Assembly (NCBI GenBank): GCA_900314715.1
Contig: OMWI01000006.1
Coordinates: forward strand, 1 to 64,000
Origin: an uncultured Prevotellaceae bacterium
GTDB taxonomy: Bacteria; Bacteroidota; Bacteroidia; Bacteroidales; Bacteroidaceae
DNA: 64,000 nt
Reading direction: 5' to 3'
Below are positions 52,386 to 61,350 of the stretch, piece after piece. Position 1 is the stretch's first letter. Every line of letters begins with the position of its first letter. Under the pieces are notes generated by a model. It was not told the DNA's origin. It made no database searches and saw only the letters and a program-made list of their open reading frames with translations. A program made the position numbers and the translations under genes.

Positions 52386-53100
52386 AATCAAAATTTTCAA
52401 TTGTGCAACATTTATCGAAATAATTTTTAATTTATGAATTTAAATGTTGAAATTAAAATATTTAAATTTATAATTTTAAAACATAAAACAATAATGAAAA
52501 TTTTTAAATATAAATACTCTTTCGAGAAACGTTACAATTTACAGACTTTAATGAACTTATATAAATTATTGGTTATAAACTACTTAAATATTATTTAATG
52601 GTTCTAAATCAAGCAATATGCATATTTCATGAAGATAAATATGCCATTTTCTTAAAACTTAATTATTTGAATTTTTATTTAATGTGTTGATATTCAATGG
52701 ATAATGATTAAATAAATGTCGTTGAATATTTATGCATTCACATTTAGGGTTTTAAATATTTGGATTTACAAAGCAAAATCTACACGATGTTATATAGTGA
52801 GTGTAATTTATGTTTATAAATGTAATTTTTGAATTTACGATTTAAAAATATAGTGTTTTACATCATAATTTACAATCATAAAGTACGTTTTATCAACAAA
52901 CGTAAATTACTCAGCCTTAAATTCATAAAAAAACGCCATTTTTTTTAAATTCTTTACCGTTGTACGAGTTAGATCAAAAAATGTGTGTTTTTTGAGCCTT
53001 AAAAAAGGCTTAACTCATTGGAAAACCATGTGTTAAGCCTAAAAATATCGTTTTTGAAAAATTTAATTCTAGAAAAAAAATAGCCTATTTTGTCAACTTT
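52386..53100. other. long AT-rich non-coding gap
   Basis: About 0.7 kb made mostly of A and T with repeated TTAAATATT and TTTAAAT words and stops in all frames. AGGCTTAAC (about 53,006) is inverted as GTTAAGCCT (about 53,031), forming a hairpin in front of the holA 3' end. No gene, tRNA or DnaA-box cluster was seen. Confidence 0.6.
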
Positions 53101-54147
53101 TCAGTGCAAAATGAAGAAAATTAACTCCTTCATTAGGTCTCCAGCACCCGTATTTGGGTTATCTAACCCCTTAGTTTTAGCGTCAATCTCTCTAATTTTA
53201 GAAATAATTTGGAGAGTTTTCGTTCCAGTATAGTTTTTCATCCCTATCATATAGTCTTGTGCAGCCCAACTACCCCGCAATTCCATGTATTGTGCAAGTG
53301 CATAATCATTCCTTTTATCTGGTGCATAATATGCGACCATCAAATTTTGGAAGAAACTAAATATATTTGGGAGAAAAGCGTAAATGGAACCTGATTTCGG
53401 ATTGCTGTCAAAATATTTGATGATTTGATTAGCCTTATATACGTCACGATTGATAATTGCGTTGCGCAATTCGAATGTATTAAACTCCTTGCTCACTCCT
53501 ATCTCACGCTCTACGATATCTGCCGTAATCCTTCTCTTTCCCTCAGGAAGTGATATTAATACCTTGTCAAGCTCCGAAGCAAGGCGACTCAAGTCAGAAC
53601 CGATATGGTCGGCTATCATTTGACACGACTTATTGTCGATAGTGGCTTTCTGTTCCTTGAGATAATTCTCTATAAATGCAGGAAGTTCTGATTCGCGCTT
53701 CTTCTTGCTTTCATATATGATGCCTCCAATAGCCTCAATCTTTGCGAAAAGACTGTTCACGGCCTTTTTCTTGCGGTCTAAGGCACCATTCTTGTAGCAA
53801 AGTACGAGAATCGTGGACTTCATCACCTGCTTCTCTGCATATTTCTCTATGGCCGACCAATCACGCAGGTTCTGGGCTTCTTTCACTACTACCACCTGAT
53901 ATTCAGCCATCATGGGGTATCTACGCGCCATATCCACGATTTGCGAGCTATTGACATCCGCTCCATAAATGATGGTTTGATTGAAATCGCGTTCTTCCTC
54001 GGGAAGAACATGATCTGAGATGTAATCGGCAATTAAGTCGATATAATACGATTCCTCGCCCATCAGAATATATATAGGAGCGAAATTGCGTGACTTTAAG
54101 TTGCGCATGATTACATCAAAGGTCGGACTTGTTTTCTTTTCTGCCAT
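53101..54147 (-). CDS. holA: DNA polymerase III subunit delta
   Basis: The 348-residue clamp-loader delta subunit opens the sliding clamp ring. It begins FDVIMRNLKSRNFAPIYILMGEESYYIDLI (split here for length), has LRDWSAIEKYAEKQVMKST in the AAA-like domain, and GSDLSRLASELDKVLISLPEG (about residues 187-207), typical of HolA. Complete and of normal length. It diverges from the HSDR_N gene. Confidence 0.94.
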   Translation of the reverse strand: MAEKKTSPTFDVIMRNLKSRNFAPIYILMGEESYYIDLIADYISDHVLPEEERDFNQTIIYGADVNSSQIVDMARRYPMMAEYQVVVVKEAQNLRDWSAIEKYAEKQVMKSTILVLCYKNGALDRKKKAVNSLFAKIEAIGGIIYESKKKRESELPAFIENYLKEQKATIDNKSCQMIADHIGSDLSRLASELDKVLISLPEGKRRITADIVEREIGVSKEFNTFELRNAIINRDVYKANQIIKYFDSNPKSGSIYAFLPNIFSFFQNLMVAYYAPDKRNDYALAQYMELRGSWAAQDYMIGMKNYTGTKTLQIISKIREIDAKTKGLDNPNTGAGDLMKELIFFILH

Positions 54148-54155
54148 TTTTTTAT

Positions 54156-54181
54156 TATCTTTGCATCATGTTGCAAAGATA
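54156..54181. promoter_or_regulatory. overlapping divergent promoters in one palindrome
   Basis: TATCTTTGCA at 54,156 and its inverse TGCAAAGATA at 54,172-54,181 place a -7 box on each strand within 26 nt. The predicted start sites of the two transcripts cross inside the palindrome. Left transcript: holA; right transcript: HSDR_N protein. Confidence 0.65.
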
Positions 54182-54186
54182 GTAAA

Positions 54187-54642
54187 ATGATTCCACTCAA
54201 CCTACCAAGTTACCCAATAAAATTAGCGGGTACTCGACAGAAACCTTCCATATTCGACATTTTGCGTCGGAAATACGTTGCCTTGACACCAGAAGAGTGG
54301 GTAAGGCAACACTTCGTACATTTCCTCATCGAGCACAAGGGCTATCCTTCCAGCCTCTTGGCTAATGAGGTTTCATTAAAGATAGGTGACAAGAGTCTGC
54401 GAGCCGATACGGTTCTTTACGATAGGAATTTGCAACCACGCATGATTATCGAGTATAAGGCTCCCTCTATTCCCCTCACGACTCATGTTCTCAACCAGGT
54501 GGGTAATTACAATCGATTGCTACATGTGGATTATGTTATCATAAGTAACGGTTTGCAGCACTATTGTTGCAAGATGGATTATGCCAGCCAAAGATTTGTC
54601 TTGTTAGAGGACATTCCCCCGTATCAAGAAATGAAGGATTGA
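54187..54642 (+). CDS. small type I restriction HsdR N-terminal-domain protein
   Basis: A 151-residue stand-alone HSDR_N_2 nuclease-fold protein. The PD-(D/E)XK-like core is visible as SLRADTVLYDRNLQPRMIIEYKAP (Asp, Glu-x-Lys; about residues 75-98). There is no helicase domain and no hsdM or hsdS nearby, so it is not a type I restriction enzyme. The pairing with holA is conserved in Bacteroidetes, hinting at a DNA-maintenance role; that is inference. Confidence 0.88.
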   Translation: MIPLNLPSYPIKLAGTRQKPSIFDILRRKYVALTPEEWVRQHFVHFLIEHKGYPSSLLANEVSLKIGDKSLRADTVLYDRNLQPRMIIEYKAPSIPLTTHVLNQVGNYNRLLHVDYVIISNGLQHYCCKMDYASQRFVLLEDIPPYQEMKD

Positions 54643-54646
54643 AGAT

Positions 54647-55030
54647 TCAATAATCATACAAGTGGAACATCCTTTCCATCATCTGCCATTTCTCGTTGGA
54701 TGTGGCATTAGGGTTGCAATCCTGGAATATCGCCATGTATTCTTCCCATTCCTGTTGACGGGGCAAAGTTGCGAGTCGTGCCATCGCTGAGTCCCAATCA
54801 AAGTCTAATGGCGTTTCTACAATCATCACGAGGCGTGTTCCGAGGATATAAATCTCCATTTCCAATATCCCCACTTCGCGAATCCCGTTTAGTATTTCCT
54901 TCCATGCATTTTCTTCGCTATGTCTTTTTCGGTATTCCTTGATTAGTTCTGGATTATCCTTTAAATCCATAGTTTGACAGTAACGTTTAACGGGACCGTC
55001 ATATTCCTTCACTCGAAATCCTTCTGTCAT
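54647..55030 (-). CDS. L-rhamnose mutarotase family protein
   Basis: A 127-residue sugar mutarotase. From the chosen start (MTEGFRVKEYDG) it runs through KRYCQTMDLKDNPELIKEYR, the conserved HSEENAWKEILNGIREVGI and ends in WQMMERMFHLYDY. Family members interconvert alpha and beta anomers of 6-deoxyhexoses such as L-rhamnose or L-fucose in the cytoplasm. No rhamnose or fucose pathway genes lie adjacent. An alternative start is ATG 55,069. Confidence 0.85.
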   Translation of the reverse strand: MTEGFRVKEYDGPVKRYCQTMDLKDNPELIKEYRKRHSEENAWKEILNGIREVGILEMEIYILGTRLVMIVETPLDFDWDSAMARLATLPRQQEWEEYMAIFQDCNPNATSNEKWQMMERMFHLYDY

Positions 55031-55071
55031 ACGATTATTATTAAGTGTAACGATGATTAAACGACTCATTC

Positions 55072-55110
55072 GAATCTCAGCAACCAAGTTTCCTTGAGTT
55101 GCCGAGATTC
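55072..55110. other. hairpin in the mutarotase leader
   Basis: GAATCTCaGCAAC and GTTGCcGAGATTC (one mismatch) form a long stem; on the plus strand a run of T follows, so it can also act as a terminator for rightward transcription. Confidence 0.6.
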
Positions 55111-55125
55111 TTTTTTTATCTGGGA

Positions 55126-55133
55126 CAAAGATA
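55126..55133 (-). promoter_or_regulatory. -7 box for the mutarotase gene
   Basis: Minus-strand TATCTTTG; the transcript would carry the 40-nt hairpin in its leader. Confidence 0.6.
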
Positions 55134-55183
55134 AAAACAATTGGCTAATTTCGCAAGATTTCGCTTGCGAAATTAGAGATAAC

Positions 55184-55945
55184 TTATAAGTTTATGAACA
55201 TTTTCATCAAGCGATTGCGGAAGAGATAGCCCACTTTCACGTAATCTATTTGCTGGAATGGTGGATAGAACGTACAAATGTTATTGACTACCTGGAATAA
55301 GTATTCAATGTTTATAATGTATTTCTGATTCACCTGTACGAAGTGTGGATCCAATGCCAACAATGTCTTACCCGTTACGTTACGCTTTAGGCTTACGGGC
55401 TTGTTCCTGTTGGCAATGATGATTTCCCAAGTCCTGTTTTTCTTGTCATACTGGAACAAGCCAATGTCTTTCAACTTCACCATTTGGAAATCCGTGGCAT
55501 TGATAAACATGAGCAGGTTGTTTTCAGTCTTCAATATCTTTCCGTCAGATTTCGGTTCCGTTGGCGCGGATACTGTCTGCAATCTGCGCATAATCTTGTC
55601 AAGTTCCTCTGGCTTGATGGGTTTCAGCAAGAAGTCAAATGCGTGGTTGCGAAACGACTCAAGCATGTAGTCAACGTATGATGTATAAACGACAATTTGG
55701 CATTTCTCCAACGTAGCTGCATCCAAACTCTCCATGAACTGCAATCCCGTCATGTCTGGCAATTCAATGTCCAAGAACAAGAGGTCTGGCTTTAGTTCCT
55801 TGACAGCTTTTAGGCCGTCTTCTCCGTTGTTACAAGTGCGAATAACTGAAATGTGGGGGAAGCGCTTAAGATGTTCACAAAGGTTTTGAACGTCTTCCGC
55901 GCTATCCTCCACCACAACTGTTTTAATGTGGTCTTGTTTAGTCAT
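55184..55945 (-). CDS. LytTR-family response regulator
   Basis: A 253-residue regulator with a CheY-like receiver (VVVEDSAEDVQNL; phospho-acceptor Asp in DLLFLDIELPD; Lys in FLLKPIKPEEL) and a C-terminal LytTR DNA-binding domain (about residues 145-253) with LKDIGLFQYDKKNRTW and FVQVNQKYIINIEYL. It should be phosphorylated by the LytS-type kinase encoded just upstream (183 nt gap). Confidence 0.95.
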   Translation of the reverse strand: MTKQDHIKTVVVEDSAEDVQNLCEHLKRFPHISVIRTCNNGEDGLKAVKELKPDLLFLDIELPDMTGLQFMESLDAATLEKCQIVVYTSYVDYMLESFRNHAFDFLLKPIKPEELDKIMRRLQTVSAPTEPKSDGKILKTENNLLMFINATDFQMVKLKDIGLFQYDKKNRTWEIIIANRNKPVSLKRNVTGKTLLALDPHFVQVNQKYIINIEYLFQVVNNICTFYPPFQQIDYVKVGYLFRNRLMKMFINL

Positions 55946-56128
55946 AAGATGATAATTCACGGTATAAAGATTTGCTATCTTAATTATTGTTATATAAAGT
56001 CATGGCAAATTTACAATTATTCTTTGAATTTCGCAAATGGCAAAATGGCGCAAAAGGAACAAAAGACATGATTTCGTGTTTAACCTTTAAAAAATCATGT
56101 TTATCTTGATGAATTTTTTTGATGTACC

Positions 56129-58132
56129 TTATTGTCCCAACGTCTTGGGAACGGATAAGATGGCTCTGCATCCGTTCAATTCACCATGATTGTCTGTTAA
56201 GTTTTCTATGTTAAACTTGATTTTATGTCGATGACGTTCATTGTGCAAGGCGATAGTACGACGAATGACGCTCAGTCCCGTACCTGTTCCGTTAGAACTG
56301 CGTCTGATGTCAAAGCCACGTCCGTTATCACTTACCACGATAATCGTTTCCTCTGGCATTGCAGTTACTTCCACCTTCAGTTCTTTTGCCCTATCCAGCC
56401 CGCGCAGTCCATGCTTGATGGAATTCTCTGCCAATATCTGGATAAACGTAGAGGGTACGAGCCTGCTTTTTAATATGTCTTCTTGTGGCTTTGATAGCGT
56501 GAAAGTGAAATCGTCTCCTATAGTCGGTTTTGCCACTTCCACGTATCTCTTCACGAAGTCCAGTTCTTCTCCCAATGTCACGAACATGTGTTTGGTAATC
56601 TCCAGTTGCGAGTGCATCAAATCAATTATGCCGTTGATGGCTTTGTCGGTATCCTGACCGTCGTGCGATATGGCGTGACTGAGCACGTTGAAGATGAAGT
56701 GTGGGGCAATGCTACTACGGGTATTGGCAATCTTAAGGTTTACGATCTCCAGTTGTTTGTCAACGTTCCTTTTGCGTAGGAACAATATCCATGCCAACAA
56801 GGCCAAGGCTGCCAGCAAAACACCGCCGATGATTATGGTAAAGATGAGTTTGTTTCTTTCTATGACGGCATTCTTCTCTTCCATGCGCAATTGGTTATGT
56901 AGCGTAAGCGTGTCCATGGTAAGTCTCGTCATGATATCGGATGCGCGCATGTGTTCCCTACTCCTGTCAAGCGAGTCTTTTCTGTTCGTATATCTTTGAT
57001 AATAGTAATTTGCCTTAGCCATATCGTTTTTCTTGGCAAAATAGTCATAGAAGTAGTGGTCTCTGATGTCTATCATGTTTTCGTCGGTAGTCAATCCCTT
57101 TGGTTCATTGGCAATAATCGTACTGATTTTCGCCATGTCGCCTTCTTGTAACAAATTTCCTATGCGAATGGTGTTGGCATAATAGATGGCGTCCCCGATG
57201 TTGTTGGCGCGGAAGAAACTATCTGCTGGAGCCAAGAGAGTGAGCGATTCTTCCGTTCTCCCTAAGTTAAGCAACACGTCTGCCATGTTCAACCTGCATA
57301 GATAGTCTTCAAATCCACCTTGACAGTCAAATTCATTGATGAGACTATCCATTTTCTGGAACACCCTAAGTGCCTTGGCATAGTCTTTCTTGAAATATTG
57401 CAAGTTGCCGTAATTGTTCAAGAACGCCAATTTCATATTGGGTTGCATATACTCAAAGCCCTTTCTTGACTTGGCATAATACTCTTCGGATAAGTCATAT
57501 TCTTCCAACATCTGATAAACGCGACCCAATCCCATGTAAACTGTATTGTCTTTCTCCTCGCCCAGTTTTAGAGAATCATTTAATACCAAAGCCCTACGAT
57601 ACCAAGCGGCAGCCTCTGGCAATCGTATTTCTTGAGTATACAAATCGCCGATATTGGCACAGATGGAAGGCGCATTCTTTTGCACGTCGCTCTTCATAAA
57701 CAGGTGATAAGCCTTGAGATTGTCTTCCTGCACCTGATTATAATTCTGGTGGTATAGGTAGTTATAGTTTGCTCGTAGGTTATACGCACTTGCGGCAATT
57801 CCGTTTACTCTTCGAGTTGGTTGTTGCCTTTTGATAAACTGCATGATTTTATTGGCATAATACAGGGTGGAGTCTGGAGCGGTTAATATATACAATCTTC
57901 CTAATTCACAGTATAAGTCATAATAAAAGAGGCTGTCCGTAGTCTTTGCGAGAACGGAGTCAATGGTGGCCGTGGTGGATGGCGATTGCTTATCCACCAT
58001 TTCGCAAATCATGTCTAACTGTTTTTTCTGTTCAGCCGTACGGCTGTCTTTTTCCTCATTCCCACCATTGCATGAGAGTGTCATGATACCTACGATTGTA
58101 AGCAATAGGGTTAATAGTGTGTTTGTTTTCAT
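56129..58132 (-). CDS. LytS-type sensor histidine kinase with TPR sensor domain
   Basis: A 667-residue kinase. The N-terminus is a lipoprotein-like signal (MKTNTLLTLLLTIVGIMTLSC, Cys at residue 21). Residues about 35-400 are TPR-type helical repeats in the periplasm (for example YNLRANYNYLYHQNY). One membrane helix (about 429-452) follows, then the His_kinase domain with the phosphorylated His in IAPHFIFNVLS (residue 478), N-box ENSIKHG and G-box SDNGRGFD. The lipobox Cys before a transmembrane protein is odd and may simply be a signal peptide. It partners with the LytTR regulator. Confidence 0.94.
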   Translation of the reverse strand: MKTNTLLTLLLTIVGIMTLSCNGGNEEKDSRTAEQKKQLDMICEMVDKQSPSTTATIDSVLAKTTDSLFYYDLYCELGRLYILTAPDSTLYYANKIMQFIKRQQPTRRVNGIAASAYNLRANYNYLYHQNYNQVQEDNLKAYHLFMKSDVQKNAPSICANIGDLYTQEIRLPEAAAWYRRALVLNDSLKLGEEKDNTVYMGLGRVYQMLEEYDLSEEYYAKSRKGFEYMQPNMKLAFLNNYGNLQYFKKDYAKALRVFQKMDSLINEFDCQGGFEDYLCRLNMADVLLNLGRTEESLTLLAPADSFFRANNIGDAIYYANTIRIGNLLQEGDMAKISTIIANEPKGLTTDENMIDIRDHYFYDYFAKKNDMAKANYYYQRYTNRKDSLDRSREHMRASDIMTRLTMDTLTLHNQLRMEEKNAVIERNKLIFTIIIGGVLLAALALLAWILFLRKRNVDKQLEIVNLKIANTRSSIAPHFIFNVLSHAISHDGQDTDKAINGIIDLMHSQLEITKHMFVTLGEELDFVKRYVEVAKPTIGDDFTFTLSKPQEDILKSRLVPSTFIQILAENSIKHGLRGLDRAKELKVEVTAMPEETIIVVSDNGRGFDIRRSSNGTGTGLSVIRRTIALHNERHRHKIKFNIENLTDNHGELNGCRAILSVPKTLGQ

Positions 58133-58151
58133 TATTAAGTTATGCTTTCTG

Positions 58152-58159
58152 CAAAAATA
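58152..58159 (-). promoter_or_regulatory. -7 box for the kinase-regulator pair
   Basis: Minus-strand TATTTTTG, 20 nt upstream of the ATG. Confidence 0.55.
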
Positions 58160-58235
58160 ACAATTATTCTTGAATTATGAAAGGAGTTGACGTTTTTTTT
58201 CCTAAAGAAACCATAGGTCACTATAAAAGATACCG

Positions 58236-58305
58236 ATAGTGATGGTAAACATGGTATTTAGTAATGATAAACATGGTATTTAGTGGTGATAAAGATAGTG
58301 TTTAT
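58236..58305. repeat. tandem 27-bp units upstream of the kinase
   Basis: GATGGTAAACATGGTATTTAG is repeated as GATAAACATGGTATTTAG and a decayed GATAAAGATAGTGTTTA. Confidence 0.6.
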
Positions 58306-58358
58306 TGTTCAGTGTGGGTGAGCCTAATTCTTCATTTTTGGGGAATTCTTCATTTTTA

Positions 58359-58660
58359 GCCAAGACCTCCCGTTGATTTTCATAAACTTCTAAGTATTAA
58401 TGAGTTGTGAAACGGAAATGCTTGAAAGACCTCATGTAAGACCTCCCGTAAGACCTCCCATAGACCTCACCTAACACCTCACACTCTGGGTAATGTTTAG
58501 TGTTTAATGTTTAATGTTGAGTGTTGAGAGATTACCTTCAATTTTCAATTTGAAATACATGAGGTCTTACGGGAGGTCTTACGGGAGGTCTTAGGTGAGG
58601 TCTTGAAAAAGTTAAATCGCTGATAAAGAACTAATTAACCTAAAAAACGGGAGGTCTTGC
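58359..58660. repeat. 300-bp palindromic element, copy B
   Basis: Same outer flanks and orientation as copy A at 14,403 (GCCAAGACCTCCCGT, then GAGTTGTGAAACGGAAA, and at the right end GGTCTTGAAAAA and ACGGGAGGTCTTGC). The inner part between the iterated arms reads as the reverse complement of copy A: CACACTCTGGGTAATGTTTAG and GAGAGATTACCTTCAATTTT here correspond to AAAATTGAAGGTAATCTCTC and CTAAACATTACTCAGAGTG there. It adds a GTTTAATGTTTAATG expansion. Confidence 0.85.
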
Positions 58661-58726
58661 GAGAATCCGCAAAATTCATACAATTAGGCTATTTTCTCGC
58701 TTCTTCACTAAACAATCAACACGCAA

Positions 58727-58795
58727 TTTCCCGTTGAGAACTAATGCACAATGCTACTGCTGTGAAATGTGTGCATAGCGATTCTCAACGGGAAA
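58727..58795. repeat. nested inverted repeat downstream of the patatin gene
   Basis: TTTCCCGTTGAGAA and TTCTCAACGGGAAA (14 bp, perfect) enclose ATGCACA and TGTGTGCAT. No T-run, so a terminator role is unclear. Confidence 0.6.
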
Positions 58796-58820
58796 CAAGA
58801 GAAGGTGAAATGTGTGTTTG

Positions 58821-61028
58821 TTAGAACTCGAATCCCAGATTGATGTACCAGTATACCTTGCGGGCTCTCGTGTTATATCCAATCGAACCACCAACGGGAC
58901 CGAACATCGTGTTGAGATAATAGGATGCTTGGCAACCGATCAAAGTCTTACCGTCGAAAATACGAGTTAGTTTGTCGGCTTGTTGGCCGCCTACTATGGT
59001 TAACAATACATAGCTGTTGGTGCCGATATGCTGTTGAGCTTGCAACTGAGCGGCAAGGAATTGGTTGTCAACATATTCTAAGTATCCCATTCCTGCAAAT
59101 GGCATCTGCTGTTCCACGTAATGATGAAACCACGGACCGCCAATGGCATTGCCAAAAACATAGGGTACGTTGGGCCCAAAGAGCAATCGGCCGTATGTCA
59201 TTGGTTGTATGGTGAGACGACTATTCAGTGGGATAGACGTTCTCCAATAGGCATTCACGTCACTCATACCTACCTTGCCATAGAGTTTGGCAAAGTTGTC
59301 TGTTACGTAGGCATATTCGGCTTCAAAGCGACTTCCTCGTGATGGGAAATACCAATTGTTTTCGCTATTGTATTTCACGGTGGCGCGATAGCTGAAGTAG
59401 TGGTCGTTTTCAAGTTCGAAATCTTTAGTGTTTGACGATACCAATTTATCGTGATAGCGAAGATAATCCCATCGTATGCCCATTGCCAGGTTGAAGTGCT
59501 TGATGCTAAAGTTAATTGGCGTAAACATCGCTTGGTGTTGATAATATAATAGGCTATAGTCGCGATTGCCTTTAACGTAGATGTCCAAGTCGTTTCGACG
59601 GAACGTATAGGAGAGTTTGGGACGAGTAAAATAATGTGAGTGTGCGGTTATCTCGCCACGCACCATCATACGTTTACCCAATCGTAATGTCAAGTCGGCA
59701 TTTATTGGAATTGATTGTGCCAATGGGATATCTGCATTCAATTGTATGGCGGCATGTTCCTCCTTATCGTAGCGGAGGCCGATACCCAATTGGTTGGTCT
59801 TACGATTGCCCGCTTCAAGAACGATACGTACGCCGTCACCATCTGGTATAGAGTGACACTCGGCAGTTTGGTAGAACAAGTCTATACGCATGGATGTTGT
59901 CAATAGCTGCTCACGTTCTGTACTGATGCTATCACCTTCTCTTAGGCGAAACTTCTCGCGCAAGAATCTCTCATCGATTGGGGTCATGTTACGAAACTCG
60001 TATGCCGTCACCTTTCTTTTCTCTTGCATCACCTCTGGATGTAATGGCGACAATAGGCGAGGTTTGAACGAGTCGTCAATGCCGATGCGCTTTTTCAATG
60101 CGATAAGTTCATCCCAATGTTTCATGGCTTCCTCCTCTCCTCTTCGTATCAACGTGTCAATGGCATTGGCAGAGAAACTGGCTGCACCATATCCTGTCGT
60201 GTTTACGCGGATGGGAACGTCGGTGATGGTGAGGTTTTCGTCATACTTATTCTTACAGTTCACGTCGATAATCTGACTCAATATGCTCATCGTGCGTACC
60301 ATGTCATTGGCCATCTTGGGGTCTCCTTGTACGGTAACACCGATAATAATATCGGCACCCATCTCTCTGGCGATGTCAGCAGGATAGTTGTTGCGCAAAC
60401 CACCATCTACCAAAACCATGTCGCCAACTCTCACGGGAGAGAATGCCGCAGGGATAGCCATGGAAGCACGCATGGCTTGTGGCAAACAACCACTATGGAA
60501 GTCTACCTCAGAGTTGTCGATGATATTTGTCGCCACGCAAGCGAACGGAATGGGTAAGTCCTTTGAGAAATCCAGTGAGTCGGTATATCCCGCACATAGT
60601 TTTTGGAATAGCTCTGCCAAGTTCTTTCCTTTGATAATACCACCATCGTTTTGGTTGCGTTTACCGATGGTCATTCCCAAAGAGTAGAAATAGGTGTTCT
60701 GCTTGCGGCGGTCGTCAAGACTTTGCAAAGAGAGATTCTCCTTGTCGGTAATCACATAACTCCAGTCTTGCACACGCACCACGGAATCGAGTACATGTGA
60801 ATTGTAACCGATGGAATAGAGACCGCCAATGATGCTTCCCATGGATGTTCCCGTAACGATGTCGATGGGAATGCCAGCTTTCTCTATCACTTTCAGAGCG
60901 CCAATATGCGCCATACCCTTTGCGCCACCGCCACTCAGTACGACGGCAACTTTTTTCCTTTCTTGGCTAAATCCGCTCAAGGCTATAGTTAGTGCCAAGA
61001 GTACCAAAGTTATTTTTTTCATGTTCAT
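58821..61028 (-). CDS. patatin-like phospholipase with outer-membrane barrel domain
   Basis: A 735-residue exported protein with a signal peptide ending near SGFSQ. The patatin domain (about residues 25-235) has the oxyanion GGGAKG, the nucleophile GTSMGS and the DGG of the Ser-Asp dyad. A POTRA-like linker (about 320-400, FRNMTPIDERFLREKF) and a C-terminal surface-antigen/Omp85 barrel follow, ending in WYINLGFEF with a terminal Phe. This matches the PlpD/RssA-barrel type (type Vd secretion-like) proteins. It probably hydrolyses membrane lipids at the outer surface. Confidence 0.92.
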   Translation of the reverse strand: MNMKKITLVLLALTIALSGFSQERKKVAVVLSGGGAKGMAHIGALKVIEKAGIPIDIVTGTSMGSIIGGLYSIGYNSHVLDSVVRVQDWSYVITDKENLSLQSLDDRRKQNTYFYSLGMTIGKRNQNDGGIIKGKNLAELFQKLCAGYTDSLDFSKDLPIPFACVATNIIDNSEVDFHSGCLPQAMRASMAIPAAFSPVRVGDMVLVDGGLRNNYPADIAREMGADIIIGVTVQGDPKMANDMVRTMSILSQIIDVNCKNKYDENLTITDVPIRVNTTGYGAASFSANAIDTLIRRGEEEAMKHWDELIALKKRIGIDDSFKPRLLSPLHPEVMQEKRKVTAYEFRNMTPIDERFLREKFRLREGDSISTEREQLLTTSMRIDLFYQTAECHSIPDGDGVRIVLEAGNRKTNQLGIGLRYDKEEHAAIQLNADIPLAQSIPINADLTLRLGKRMMVRGEITAHSHYFTRPKLSYTFRRNDLDIYVKGNRDYSLLYYQHQAMFTPINFSIKHFNLAMGIRWDYLRYHDKLVSSNTKDFELENDHYFSYRATVKYNSENNWYFPSRGSRFEAEYAYVTDNFAKLYGKVGMSDVNAYWRTSIPLNSRLTIQPMTYGRLLFGPNVPYVFGNAIGGPWFHHYVEQQMPFAGMGYLEYVDNQFLAAQLQAQQHIGTNSYVLLTIVGGQQADKLTRIFDGKTLIGCQASYYLNTMFGPVGGSIGYNTRARKVYWYINLGFEF

Positions 61029-61079
61029 GTACTATTAAATGATCATTTGGAACTTGCGAATATTTTATAATAATGTGAA

Positions 61080-61087
61080 CAAAGATA
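61080..61087 (-). promoter_or_regulatory. -7 box for the patatin gene
   Basis: Minus-strand TATCTTTG, 52 nt upstream of the start. Confidence 0.6.
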
Positions 61088-61181
61088 AGAAAAACAGATG
61101 AAAAAAAAGTTTTGTTTCGAAATTTTTAGTCATTTTCCCCTTATTTATTATTGACAATGACAGATAGGGGACAGATTCAAG

Positions 61182-61222
61182 GAAAAAAAAGACGTGCAAC
61201 TGGCTGCCTCAGTTGCACGTCT
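61182..61222 (-). terminator. intrinsic terminator of the 28-codon gene
   Basis: Minus-strand AGACGTGCAACTG and CAGTTGCACGTCT (13 bp, perfect) are followed by eight T. Confidence 0.85.
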
Positions 61223-61263
61223 CGTATATATATCGAATTCGACTTTCCTTATTTATCGCGGCA

Positions 61264-61350
61264 TTATTTGCGCAAACCGCTTTGTATGAATAGACTTGTT
61301 GCGGCAGTAAGGGCTGCCACCCAAGTGAGTATTATTGTTGTTGTTTGCAT
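61264..61350 (-). CDS. 28-residue hydrophobic peptide
   Basis: Minus-strand frame ATG to TAA, 28 codons: MQTTTIILTWVAALT then AATSLFIQSGLRK. It is a single membrane-helix peptide with a basic C-terminus. GGAAAGG-type purines lie upstream of the ATG, and a strong terminator follows 41 nt after the stop. It resembles the short membrane peptides annotated in Bacteroidales (some called smalltalk proteins), but identity is unproved. A leader of about 240 nt lies between its promoter and the ATG. Confidence 0.5.
   Translation of the reverse strand: MQTTTIILTWVAALTAATSLFIQSGLRK

Noticed and set aside
52386-53100. Replication origin
   Set aside because: AT-rich, but no cluster of DnaA boxes (TTATCCACA-like) and no dnaA or dnaN neighbour was seen.
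54187-54642. Part of a type I restriction-modification system
   Set aside because: Only the HsdR N-terminal fold is present; no helicase domain, methylase or specificity gene nearby, and the pairing with holA is a common housekeeping arrangement.
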